Shown here one piece after another: positions 16,457 to 23,417 of a stretch of DNA of 45,016 nt. This DNA comes from Gammaproteobacteria bacterium. GTDB lineage: Bacteria > Pseudomonadota > Gammaproteobacteria > Pseudomonadales > Azotimanducaceae. Location of the stretch: positions 1 through 45,016 of the forward strand of contig JAPPGK010000026.1 in the NCBI GenBank assembly GCA_028821405.1. The letters are read 5' to 3'. Every line of letters starts with the position of its first letter. Within the stretch, counting starts at the first letter, position 1. The notes beneath the pieces were generated by a model. That model did no database searches. It saw nothing but the letters and a program-made list of their open reading frames with translations, and was not told where the DNA came from. The position numbers were made by a program, and so were the translations under genes.

Positions 16457-17638
16457 ATGAACGGCCCCCTTGCCGGGTACACCGTCCTCGACCTCACCAT
16501 CGCCCGCGCCGGACCGACGGCGGTGCGGCTTCTCGCGGACTGGGGCGCCGACGTGATCAAGATCGAGGCACCGCCCGCAGTGGGCGGTGCCATGACGGGT
16601 GCGCGGCGGGGACCGGACGAGCAGAACCTGCACCGCAACAAGCGCAGCCTGTGCATTAACCTGAAGGACCCGGAGGGCCATGCGCTGTTCATGACCCTGG
16701 CGGCAAGAGCGGACGTCATCGTCGAGAACTTCCGCGCCGAGGTGAAGCATCGGCTGAGGGTCGACTACGAGTCGGTCAAGGCCGTGAACGAGTCGATCAT
16801 CTACGCGAGCATCTCCGGTTTCGGCCAGGACGGCCCGTACAGCAAACGGCCCGGGGTCGACCAGATCGTCCAGGGCATGAGCGGGCTGATGTCCATCACC
16901 GGCGAGCCAGGACGGGGTCCGATGCGGGTCGGCATCGCGATCAGCGACACCGCCGCCGGCATGTTCCTAGGTCAAGGCATCCTGCTGGCGCTATTGCACC
17001 GCGAGAAAACCGGGGAGGGGCAGTGGGTGCACACGTCGCTGTTGGAAGCCATGTTGAACAAGCTCGATTTCCAGGGTGCCCGCTACACGATGCTGGGCGA
17101 CGTTCCCGGCCAGCAGGGCAACGACCATCCCATCGCAACGCCGATGGGCGCGTTTCGGTGCAAGGACGGCCATGTCAACATCGCCGCGCCGTCGGATCGG
17201 ATGTGGAAGAGTTTCTGCGGAGCCGTCGGGGCTGATTCGCTACTTGCCGACGAGCGCTACGACTCGGTGCGCAAACGGCGCGCCGCGAAGGTCGAGTTGA
17301 ACACGGAGATCGAAAAGGCGATTGCCGATCTGCCGGTGGAGAAGGTCGTCAGGAAACTGAACGCGGCGGGTGTCCCGTGCGGCCCCATCGGCGACATTCG
17401 AGGCGGGTTCGAGAACCCGCAGGCCAAGTACTTGGGTATGGCAAAGCCCGCCGTGCACGACGAACTCGGCGAGGTGAACCTCATCCGCTCGCCGATCAAC
17501 TTGTCGCGCTTCCCCCATCCCGAGTCCTTCGATCACGCCGCCCCAGATCCTGGGGCCGACAGCGACCGCGTGCTCGCTGAATTCGGCTTTGCGCCGAACG
17601 AGATCGAGGAACTGCGCGCCAGCGGCGCCGTCTACTGA
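16457..17638 (+). CDS. Class III CoA-transferase (CaiB/BaiF family)
   Basis: Formyl-CoA transferase-type enzyme, 393 residues, moving CoA between carboxylic acids in the cytosol. The start GPLAGYTVLDLT and GADVIKIE, NKRSLCINLK and VENFR are the family's usual N-terminal landmarks. Asp135 in RPGVDQIVQG matches the catalytic Asp that forms the acyl-aspartyl anhydride. The full family length is present. ATG 16457 gives the standard N-terminus; there is no strong Shine-Dalgarno site. The gene stands alone, and its stop is convergent with the UGSC gene, with a palindromic repeat between. It may activate acids for the acyl-CoA dehydrogenase pathway encoded 5 kb upstream, but no operon link exists. 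Confidence 0.93.
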   Translation: MNGPLAGYTVLDLTIARAGPTAVRLLADWGADVIKIEAPPAVGGAMTGARRGPDEQNLHRNKRSLCINLKDPEGHALFMTLAARADVIVENFRAEVKHRLRVDYESVKAVNESIIYASISGFGQDGPYSKRPGVDQIVQGMSGLMSITGEPGRGPMRVGIAISDTAAGMFLGQGILLALLHREKTGEGQWVHTSLLEAMLNKLDFQGARYTMLGDVPGQQGNDHPIATPMGAFRCKDGHVNIAAPSDRMWKSFCGAVGADSLLADERYDSVRKRRAAKVELNTEIEKAIADLPVEKVVRKLNAAGVPCGPIGDIRGGFENPQAKYLGMAKPAVHDELGEVNLIRSPINLSRFPHPESFDHAAPDPGADSDRVLAEFGFAPNEIEELRASGAVY

Positions 17639-17652
17639 CGAAGATTCGGCGC

Positions 17653-17677
17653 GGGCCGGGACGAGCCCGGCCCCTAC
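17653..17677 (-). repeat. GTAG-palindrome repeat, copy 4, supplies the UGSC stop codon
   Basis: On the minus strand: GTAG, then GGGCCGGG-CTCGT-CCCGGCCC, a perfect 8-bp stem. The TAG at 17674-17676 ends the UGSC selenoprotein gene. Placed between two convergent genes, it could also form a bidirectional terminator-like hairpin. Confidence 0.8.
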
Positions 17678-18192
17678 GCGGTCAACGCATCCACCACCGC
17701 GTCGACGCATTCGTCCGCCTTGGCGCGCATCTCGGCGTCCGTGGCGTCCTGAATCGGATGCGCGACGAACACCCGGCGCGCGTCGTCCATGCCAAGGGCT
17801 TCGGCTTGCGCCGTTGCCGCGTCGACGAACTCCGAGGAAGCGATGCTGACCGAGGGAACTCCCTGGATCTCGAACCATACCGTGTCATGCAAACTGCACG
17901 TGGTACAGGAGCCTCAGTCGGCTAGCGCCTCGATCACGAAGTCGTTGGCGTCGCGGATGTCCCGCCGCAGCGCGTCCGGGGCCGGCTTCGTGAACGTCGG
18001 CTTCGCGTAGCGGTTGACGGTGACATCCGGCAAGCGCTCGGCAAGCTGCGTTTCGAGCCGGTCGAGCAGGATGTTGCCGCGCGGCTTGGAGATGTCGAGC
18101 AGGGCGACGTTGCCCCGGATCGCACCCGTGCGCGGCGTCACGGTGCGCGCCACCGGCACCCGCTCGTCCGTTGGGTCTAGGATGGTGGTCAT
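17674..18192 (-). CDS. UGSC selenoprotein (in-frame TGA decoded as Sec93)
   Basis: One continuous frame of 172 residues if TGA at 17914-17916 is read as selenocysteine. ATG 18192, preceded by GGAGGAGG, starts MTTILDPTDERVPVA. The frame reaches EALAD, then TGA, then GSCTTCSLHDTVWFE, reproducing the name-giving Sec-Gly-Ser-Cys motif. The part after the TGA (GVPSVSIASSEF, RRVFVAHPIQDATDAEM) is well-formed protein in the same frame. UGSC proteins are a known selenoprotein family of marine and soil bacteria, some members having Cys at the Sec position; the function is presumed redox and remains unsettled. A SECIS-like hairpin begins 8 nt after the TGA. Ordinary gene callers would split it at 17914. 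It is the last gene of an operon with the thioredoxin-fused and RraA-like genes. Confidence 0.88.
17878..17905 (-). promoter_or_regulatory. Bacterial SECIS-like hairpin after the Sec codon
   Basis: On the minus strand the mRNA can fold as UACC-A-CGUGCA-GUU-UGCAUG-ACAC-GGUA: a 6-bp upper stem with one G-U pair, a GUU apical loop, and a 4-bp lower stem with an internal loop. The apical G lies 19 nt after the UGA, close to the spacing in E. coli fdhF, whose apical UGCAGGUCUGCA is also similar. The fold was made by eye. Confidence 0.65.
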
Positions 18193-18265
18193 GGTTCCTC
18201 CTCCAATTCCTTCTTCGTTTTCCAGTGTGTCGGATTCGTGGCGGCGTCGGCAAGTCCGATGGCAC

Positions 18266-18290
18266 GGGCCGCCACAAGGGCGGCCCCTAC
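18266..18290 (-). repeat. GTAG-palindrome repeat, copy 5, supplies a stop codon
   Basis: On the minus strand: GTAG, then GGGCCGCC-CTTGT-GGCGGCCC, identical over 25 bp to the copy at 26303-26327. TAG (18287-18289) ends the thioredoxin-fused gene. It lies within the 94-bp spacer before the UGSC gene, so the hairpin may affect operon read-through. Confidence 0.85.
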
Positions 18291-19846
18291 GGGTCGATTT
18301 TCTGGGAAACCGGCATCGAGCCGATCTCGCCGCCCGCCCAGCCGTGGAAGACCCCCGAGAACTTGCCGGCCTCGGCGCCTGCGACCACGATATGGATATT
18401 GCCCGTGGAGGCGAACTTCGGCGTCGGTCGGTTGCGGCGCTCTTCCGGCATCGCCGCCAGGCGTTCCGGCGACAATCCGCCGCCGGCGTCCTCGGTGGAT
18501 GCGAGATCTGCGAGCGGACGGGCTGTCGCTTTCTGGATCTGCTCGCGGATGTCGTGCTTGGTGAAGCCGTCGCGCTGCAGGGTGTCCACATGCTCCGGGG
18601 AGATCACCAGCAGCGCGTCACCCGCGTTGTGCGCCCGGACGTGGTGCGCGGCTTCCATGGACAAGCCGAAACTACCCGCTAGCTGCTTCGCCGTGCGCGA
18701 CGATTGATCGACGCACAAGGCCGGTCCGCTGGTCATCGCGAACACCGTGACCACGGAATCCTCCGGCGCGAAGCCCCGTTCGACGTGCAGCGGTTCCCAA
18801 GGACTGCGCTCCTCCCACTCGGGGAAGCACATCGTGAACTTCATGGGATTGCCCAAGGTGGAGCGCTCGGTTCCCCCCGGCTTGGCACCGCCGATGTTGC
18901 GTACCGCCAAGCGAACAGCTCGCCCGATGGCGGCGTTTGCCCGGCTGCCTTGCCCAAGCACGCCGAGGCCCATGTTCATCCCGATCCGTTCGCGGATGGG
19001 GCCGTTGACGATCATCACCGGCGAAGCGCCCATGGTCGTGGCGTTCACGCCGTGAATGTTGAAGGTCTTGTTGCAGATCGCCTCGATGGTGGCCATGACC
19101 ACCGGCAGGTACTCGGGTTTGCAGCCGGCCAGCACGGCGTTGATGGCGATCTTCTCGACCGTGGCAGGCGCGTAGTTCGGGGGAATCTCCGCGACCACCG
19201 CCTGGCTGTCCCGCCGTGTCCCGCCGAGCATCCTCAAGACCCGCTCGGGTGTCGGGGGCACCACCGGCAGCCCATCGGTGAAGCCTTGGTCGAACAGGAA
19301 CTCGTGGACGTCGTCGGCCGGTGCGATCTCGATCTTGCGGGCACGCAGCGGACTGTTCTCGGACGCGGCCCGCAGGCGCTCCGCGATCACGGGATCCTGG
19401 GTCAGCGACCCGCAGCCGGGCCGCCACTTGGGCAGCGATTCCCAGTCCACGTCGGCATCGGGAAGGTGATTTTCGAAGAAGGTGCGCCATTCGGCCCGGT
19501 CGAAGCCGACCAGGCGATCGGCCTCTTCGCCGTCGGCGTCGGCGAGGAGCACCAGCGGTACCGTCTCCACGTCGTAGGCGAACGACACCTTCAACGTCGA
19601 GTCGTCGAGCAGCGGCATGGTCAGACCGTGGCGTTCGATCAGCGTCCGGTTGCCCTCCGCGGTCTGTCCCGCCGCGAGTAGCGTCACGTCGCCGGCATCG
19701 TGGGCCGCCTGCAGAAGCGGCATCACCAGGTTGCAGGTGGGACAGTCCTCCTTGACGAAACAGACCACGGTAAGCGAACCGGTCGGAAACGCCCGGTCCT
19801 CGCCCGCCATGTCGGCGAGCGAGAACGGGGGCAGAACACTTGCCAT
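18287..19846 (-). CDS. Thioredoxin-like domain fused to a UGSC-neighbour protein domain
   Basis: 519 residues. The N-terminal about 130 residues look thioredoxin-like: VVCFVKEDCPTCN carries the CPTC redox motif (Cys35, Cys38), followed by a cis-Pro-like VETVPLVLL stretch. From about residue 180 comes a large domain beginning GFTDGLPVVPPTPERV, with conserved-looking runs GVNATTMGASPVMIVNGPIR and GNPMKFTMCFPEWEERSPW. I do not know its chemistry. A link to UGSC proteins is suggested by position. The start ATG 19846 lies 15 nt after the RraA stop with no Shine-Dalgarno site, suggesting coupling. The stop TAG is provided by a palindromic repeat. The thioredoxin part may reduce the selenoprotein encoded next (inference). 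Confidence 0.72.
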   Translation of the reverse strand: MASVLPPFSLADMAGEDRAFPTGSLTVVCFVKEDCPTCNLVMPLLQAAHDAGDVTLLAAGQTAEGNRTLIERHGLTMPLLDDSTLKVSFAYDVETVPLVLLADADGEEADRLVGFDRAEWRTFFENHLPDADVDWESLPKWRPGCGSLTQDPVIAERLRAASENSPLRARKIEIAPADDVHEFLFDQGFTDGLPVVPPTPERVLRMLGGTRRDSQAVVAEIPPNYAPATVEKIAINAVLAGCKPEYLPVVMATIEAICNKTFNIHGVNATTMGASPVMIVNGPIRERIGMNMGLGVLGQGSRANAAIGRAVRLAVRNIGGAKPGGTERSTLGNPMKFTMCFPEWEERSPWEPLHVERGFAPEDSVVTVFAMTSGPALCVDQSSRTAKQLAGSFGLSMEAAHHVRAHNAGDALLVISPEHVDTLQRDGFTKHDIREQIQKATARPLADLASTEDAGGGLSPERLAAMPEERRNRPTPKFASTGNIHIVVAGAEAGKFSGVFHGWAGGEIGSMPVSQKIDP

Positions 19847-19861
19847 GACGGGCGCGTTAAG

Positions 19862-20554
19862 TCAGTGGATCTCGGCGGACCTGCCCTGCGCCTCGCGCAG
19901 CTTCTCGATGTTGAAGCCGGGTTGCTTCGCGGCGTTGATGATGACGCCTTCACGCCGGGCGATGCCGGCGGCCGCATCCATCACCTTGTCGGCGACGTCG
20001 TGGGGAATCACGACCGCGCCGTGCTGGTCGGCGTGCACGAGGTCGCCGTCCATGACGGTCATGCCGCAGACGTTGATCTGCGCGCCGAAGGAAACCACGT
20101 GCACGAAGGCGTGGGACGGCCCCACCCGGTCCGCCAGCATCTGGAAGCCGTCTGCCACGTCGGGGAGGTCGCGGACGCTGCCGTCGGTGATGACGCCGAG
20201 ACATCCCAGCCCCTTGTGGATGTTGCTGTTCACCTCGCCCCAGAACGAGCCGTAGCCGCGCGAATCGCCGTCGAGATCCTGGATCACCGAGATCGCCGGT
20301 TTCGGCCCGCCGTTGTCGATGTAGTCGTAGTAGTCGCCAGGCGTATTCCGACGATCAGCCGGATGCCGCGCGCGAATCGTGGCGGTGCGTGCATAGCCGA
20401 CCATGACCCCGAGTTGGGGACGTGTGCAGACCAAGGGTTCGACGGTATAGCCGAAGCCGCGCCGGTGCGATGCCACGACCTCCAGCGCATTGCAGACGGT
20501 GGGCGTATCGATGGTGGCGAGTTGCTCTAGCAACTCGGCGGGGTGTTCGGACAT
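19862..20554 (-). CDS. RraA-family protein (aldolase/RNase E regulator-like fold)
   Basis: 230 residues of the RraA / 4-hydroxy-4-methyl-2-oxoglutarate aldolase superfamily. GVITDGSVRDLPDV (Asp124, Arg128, Asp129) is the metal and substrate signature, with GDLVHADQHGAVVIP downstream, both standard. In such catabolic settings these proteins are usually class II aldolases or decarboxylases of oxo-acids, not true RNase E inhibitors. ATG 20554 has AAGGA upstream at 7-8 nt. It is the first gene of the minus-strand operon leading to the thioredoxin-fused protein and the UGSC selenoprotein, and is divergent from the small membrane-protein gene at 20746. The substrate is unknown. Confidence 0.85.
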   Translation of the reverse strand: MSEHPAELLEQLATIDTPTVCNALEVVASHRRGFGYTVEPLVCTRPQLGVMVGYARTATIRARHPADRRNTPGDYYDYIDNGGPKPAISVIQDLDGDSRGYGSFWGEVNSNIHKGLGCLGVITDGSVRDLPDVADGFQMLADRVGPSHAFVHVVSFGAQINVCGMTVMDGDLVHADQHGAVVIPHDVADKVMDAAAGIARREGVIINAAKQPGFNIEKLREAQGRSAEIH

Positions 20555-20745
20555 TTGGAATCCTTAAGGCTCGAACGAAAAGCGTGCAGTGTAAACCCAC
20601 AGTCGATGGAGCGGGGAACCGACGCCGAAACCCGGGCGCTGTGTGGGGAATGGCCATGCGTCGATGCCGGTCACCGACCAAAAGAAGCCGGTTTTGTAAG
20701 CCTTTTCCTACAGACGGCGTTTCGTGCCATGACTACGATACCCCC

Positions 20746-21153
20746 ATGGCTGACTTGACCCCGAAGGACCTGCCAACGGCGACGCGGCCGACGTTGCGGG
20801 CGCATCCTGCGTTTCGTAGGATCAGCCGCGAGATCACGGATGACGAGTTGTCCAGCCCGGCCGCAAGGAAGTTCCTGCTGGCGGAAGTTGATCGCTTGGA
20901 CGAAGAGAATCGCTTGCTTCGTTCCTATCAGGAGCGATTCCACGAGGTGGACAAACGGGCGGCATTGTTGGAAAACAAGATCAAGAAGAGCGTTTCCGGC
21001 GAGTTCGTTTCGGCATCCGGGTTGGCCGTGGGGGCCGCCGCTTTGGGGTATGCCCCCGCCGTTTGGTCATCGCCGCCGAGCGGATGGGTCGCTCTCGCAT
21101 TCGGTTCGATATTGGTTGTTCTTGGCGTCGTGGCGAAGGTGGTACGGACATGA
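20746..21153 (+). CDS. Small membrane protein with coiled coil
   Basis: Unrecognised protein of 135 residues. The N-terminal 90 residues are charged and helical, with a likely coiled coil around LLAEVDRLDEENRLLRSYQE. The C-terminus has two hydrophobic segments (ASGLAVGAAALGYAPAVW and VALAFGSILVVLGVVAKVV), so it is probably anchored in the inner membrane with the coil in the cytosol. ATG 20746 is chosen as the first good start; the frame to its left is intergenic in composition. No Shine-Dalgarno site is visible, and a leaderless transcript is possible. It overlaps the next gene by ATGA, so the two form a cassette. The two-helix membrane plus cytosolic partner layout recalls SLATT-type effector pairs, but no family assignment is possible by eye. 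Confidence 0.7.
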   Translation: MADLTPKDLPTATRPTLRAHPAFRRISREITDDELSSPAARKFLLAEVDRLDEENRLLRSYQERFHEVDKRAALLENKIKKSVSGEFVSASGLAVGAAALGYAPAVWSSPPSGWVALAFGSILVVLGVVAKVVRT

Positions 21154-21512
21154 GACTCGACATCGTCCGGGTCGCCGATGAGGGAAAGCTGGACAATGAA
21201 CGGCTGCTGCTGAAGGCGAACGGCAGAACCGAGGTTGGTAACTACCTGCTGCTGCCGGCCGGCGTCCAGGGAGACCGGCTCACCTCGCCTGCCCGCAATC
21301 CCTTTTGGTTCCCCGACAAGCAAGTCGATGTGGGCGACCTCGTCGTGGTCTACACCAAGGAAGGCGGCGACACCGACAGACTCATGGACGACGGTCGGAA
21401 GGTCCACTTCTTCTATTGGGGACTGGACGACCCCGTTTGGGGTGGTCGCGACCTCGCACCGGTGCTCTTCCACGCTCGCGAGTGGGCCAGCAAAGCACCC
21501 GAGAGCCTGTGA
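21150..21512 (+). CDS. Hypothetical protein, lamin-tail-like beta fold
   Basis: 120 residues, coupled to the preceding membrane protein by an ATGA overlap. Alternating hydrophobic strands with LDNERLLLKANGRTEVGNYL, NPFWFPDKQVDVGDLVVVYT and FFYWGLDDPVW look like a small all-beta domain. The pattern GDLVVVYTKEG is reminiscent of lamin-tail (LTD) domains, a weak resemblance. No signal peptide or membrane segment is present. The function is unknown; its constant partner is probably the membrane protein encoded before it. The following 53 bp are non-coding and lead into the convergent Fic gene. Confidence 0.65.
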   Translation: MRLDIVRVADEGKLDNERLLLKANGRTEVGNYLLLPAGVQGDRLTSPARNPFWFPDKQVDVGDLVVVYTKEGGDTDRLMDDGRKVHFFYWGLDDPVWGGRDLAPVLFHAREWASKAPESL

Positions 21513-21565
21513 GCCTGTAGCCTATCCGGGCCCACGACGAGTGCCCACAGGCATTCGTTGCTGGC

Positions 21566-22294
21566 CTACTCGTGAACGCGAAGCCCGCGATCCAGCGAGC
21601 AACCAGCCATGAACCGCATCATCTCGGTCCCGTCGCGAGTGTCGTAGAAGCGGATCATCGCCTCGTTGAACTCGAGCCGACGACGCGCCGGGACCGAAAT
21701 CGCGTCTTCGCCGGCACCGAGCAAAATGCCGTTCATCATCAGCCGGGACGTACGCTTGTTGCCGTCGTAGAAGAACTGGTTGAGCGACCCGAACAGGAAC
21801 ATCGCGATGGCACGTTCGTGGAGACTGCCAATCCTCTGCAGTGTCTCCAGTCCTTCCTCGAAGATCGATTCCAGCGACTCCCAGTCCGGGGGCTTGTAGT
21901 CCGTTCCGGCGATCGTGACGGAACCGGTACGAAAGAAGCCCCATTCGAGGGCCTCCTCGCGGGCAACCAAGGAGTGAAGGTCGCAGAACGTCTCTCGGTT
22001 GAGTTCGAAACGTCCTTCCTCTGCCCGAGCGAGAAGTTCCTTCCAGCTTGCCGCCTGGTTCAAGACCTGGCGCTCGTCTTCGAGCCGGTGCCCGCCGACC
22101 GTAACGCCATCGAGCAGCGTCTTGACCTCGGGAAGGGTGAATGGATTCCCCTCCAACGCAACGGTGTCGTGGACGACGCCTTCGAGGACCTTGCGGACGC
22201 GAAAGCACGCCCGGCGGACATCACGCACTTGATCCGTCCGGAAGGTGACCGGGTCGTAGGCGAATCCCAAACTGCCCGCTTTCGGGTTGTCCAT
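21566..22294 (-). CDS. Fic-family protein with altered active-site His
   Basis: 242 residues of the Fic fold (AMP transfer to proteins). The inhibitory helix motif [ST]xxxE[GN] is present at the N-terminus as TVALEG (44-49), making it a class II, self-inhibited type. The Fic loop reads NQFFYDGNKRTSR (172-184). By alignment on DGNxR, the catalytic His of HxFx[D/E]GNGRxxR is replaced by Gln173, and the second Gly by Lys180. Loss of the His should abolish classical AMPylation, so the protein may use other chemistry or bind only. ATG 22294 has GGAG 6-7 nt upstream. It stands alone. A palindromic repeat lies just upstream of its start. It is distinct from the Doc protein at 25210, which keeps the His. 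Confidence 0.85.
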   Translation of the reverse strand: MDNPKAGSLGFAYDPVTFRTDQVRDVRRACFRVRKVLEGVVHDTVALEGNPFTLPEVKTLLDGVTVGGHRLEDERQVLNQAASWKELLARAEEGRFELNRETFCDLHSLVAREEALEWGFFRTGSVTIAGTDYKPPDWESLESIFEEGLETLQRIGSLHERAIAMFLFGSLNQFFYDGNKRTSRLMMNGILLGAGEDAISVPARRRLEFNEAMIRFYDTRDGTEMMRFMAGCSLDRGLRVHE

Positions 22295-22336
22295 GGTGAT
22301 CTCCGAGGCTGCGGCGCATTGTCGCGGAAACGTCCC

Positions 22337-22378
22337 GTAGGGGCGACCCTATCGCGCCCGCAGGTCGCGCGGTCGCCC
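22337..22378 (+). repeat. GTAG-palindrome repeat variant with long loop
   Basis: GTAG followed by GGGCGACC, a 22-nt GC-rich loop, then GGTCGCCC: an 8-bp stem as in the short copies but a different centre. Its inner part (22344-22380) matches 4916-4952. It lies between the divergent Fic and CmcJ-like genes and does not end a gene. Confidence 0.7.
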
Positions 22379-22483
22379 GCGCCGTTCACCAAGGATTTGT
22401 CGTGCGCCCTCCCTGTCTTGCGATCGGTGGTACGTGTGACGTTTCGCGTATAGTCCTTGGGTTGCGGCACCCGGAGAACCTGC

Positions 22484-23404
22484 ATGACCGACGTTGCGCA
22501 CGTCGAGGCACGGCTGAACAGCCTGTTCGATCCGGGATTCACCGCCGAGGACCGCGTCCTGATGGACGCCAACGGGTTGACGGCCACGCCCGGCCTACTC
22601 GCCGAAGCGCCAACGGTGAAGATCCGCAACGGACGCGAACTCCAAAGGCGGGCCCAAACAGACGCGTCATTCACCGAGGCGGGGTTCTTCGAGGAACACA
22701 GCTTCGTCCTCCTCGATCACGCCTCGGACGTTCAGAACTGGAACATCGATCCAGCGGCGCCGCCCGAGGAGACGGATATTGCCCGAGTCTACTACCCGGA
22801 AGTCGCGACGATCATCCGCGAGCGGCTGTTGCCAGGCTACCGCCTCGAGATTCCCCAAGTGCCGTACCTGCTTCGCCGGGGTCCACAGACGCCCAACCCG
22901 TTCTACGGTACCGTCGTCCACCAGGACTACGGCTTGCGCGCTGACGACTACGAAGAGAACGTGGCGGCCTACGGCACGGACGAGCATGCGCGCGCCTGGC
23001 GCAAGCAGTACGACCGGGACGAGGTGGCGGGTTTCCTCGTCATCAACTTCTGGCGGACCGTCTACATGAACGAACCGCTCCGCCACATGCCGCTGACGAT
23101 CTGCGACCCCTACTCGGTCGAACCGGACGACGTTCTCTCGACGGGACTGCTCAACTTCACCCCGACCGGTCGCCCGTCGAACCAGCTCGGGATGCGCTAC
23201 AACCCGGAACAGCGCTGGTACTACTATCCGGCGATGACCACAGGCGAAGCACTCGCCTTCAAGAACTTCCAATGCTGGAAGGACGAGCCGCCGACGCTTC
23301 GAACCTGTTTCCACTCGGCCTTCGACGAGCCCAATCCGCCCGAGAAGCCGAGTGAACGTCAGAGCTGCGAGTACCGGATCGGCGTCTACTTCCTCAACGA
23401 CTAA
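22484..23404 (+). CDS. CmcJ/NvfI-family non-haem oxidoreductase
   Basis: 306 residues, related to CmcJ (cephamycin 7-alpha-methoxylation) and NvfI (fungal endoperoxide synthase), a branch of Fe(II)/2-oxoglutarate-type oxygenases. Visible landmarks are VVHQDYG (His146, Asp148) as probable iron ligands, FLVINFWRTVYMNEPLRHMP, CDPYSV and the C-terminal FKNFQCW...TCFHSAFDEPN, whose His is the likely third ligand. ATG 22484 has GGAG 9 nt upstream and a TATAGT hexamer at 22449-22454 that could be a -10 box. It is followed after 13 bp by the D-amino-acylase gene and is probably co-transcribed with it. The substrate is unknown. Confidence 0.82.
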   Translation: MTDVAHVEARLNSLFDPGFTAEDRVLMDANGLTATPGLLAEAPTVKIRNGRELQRRAQTDASFTEAGFFEEHSFVLLDHASDVQNWNIDPAAPPEETDIARVYYPEVATIIRERLLPGYRLEIPQVPYLLRRGPQTPNPFYGTVVHQDYGLRADDYEENVAAYGTDEHARAWRKQYDRDEVAGFLVINFWRTVYMNEPLRHMPLTICDPYSVEPDDVLSTGLLNFTPTGRPSNQLGMRYNPEQRWYYYPAMTTGEALAFKNFQCWKDEPPTLRTCFHSAFDEPNPPEKPSERQSCEYRIGVYFLND

Positions 23405-23417
23405 CGGGAATCTCGCC

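Noticed and set aside
17674-17892. A separate 72-residue gene starting MHDTVWFE
   Set aside because: This is the C-terminal half of the UGSC protein; the ATG is not a start, since the Sec-Gly-Ser-Cys motif lies just upstream in the same frame.
17914-18591. A 225-codon gene ending in VIEALAD at the TGA
   Set aside because: Its first part is antisense-like sequence over the thioredoxin-fused gene. The true start is ATG 18192 with a strong ribosome site, and the TGA is read as Sec, not a stop.
21522-22208. 228-codon minus-strand frame rich in Arg
   Set aside because: It is a shadow of the Fic gene in another frame.
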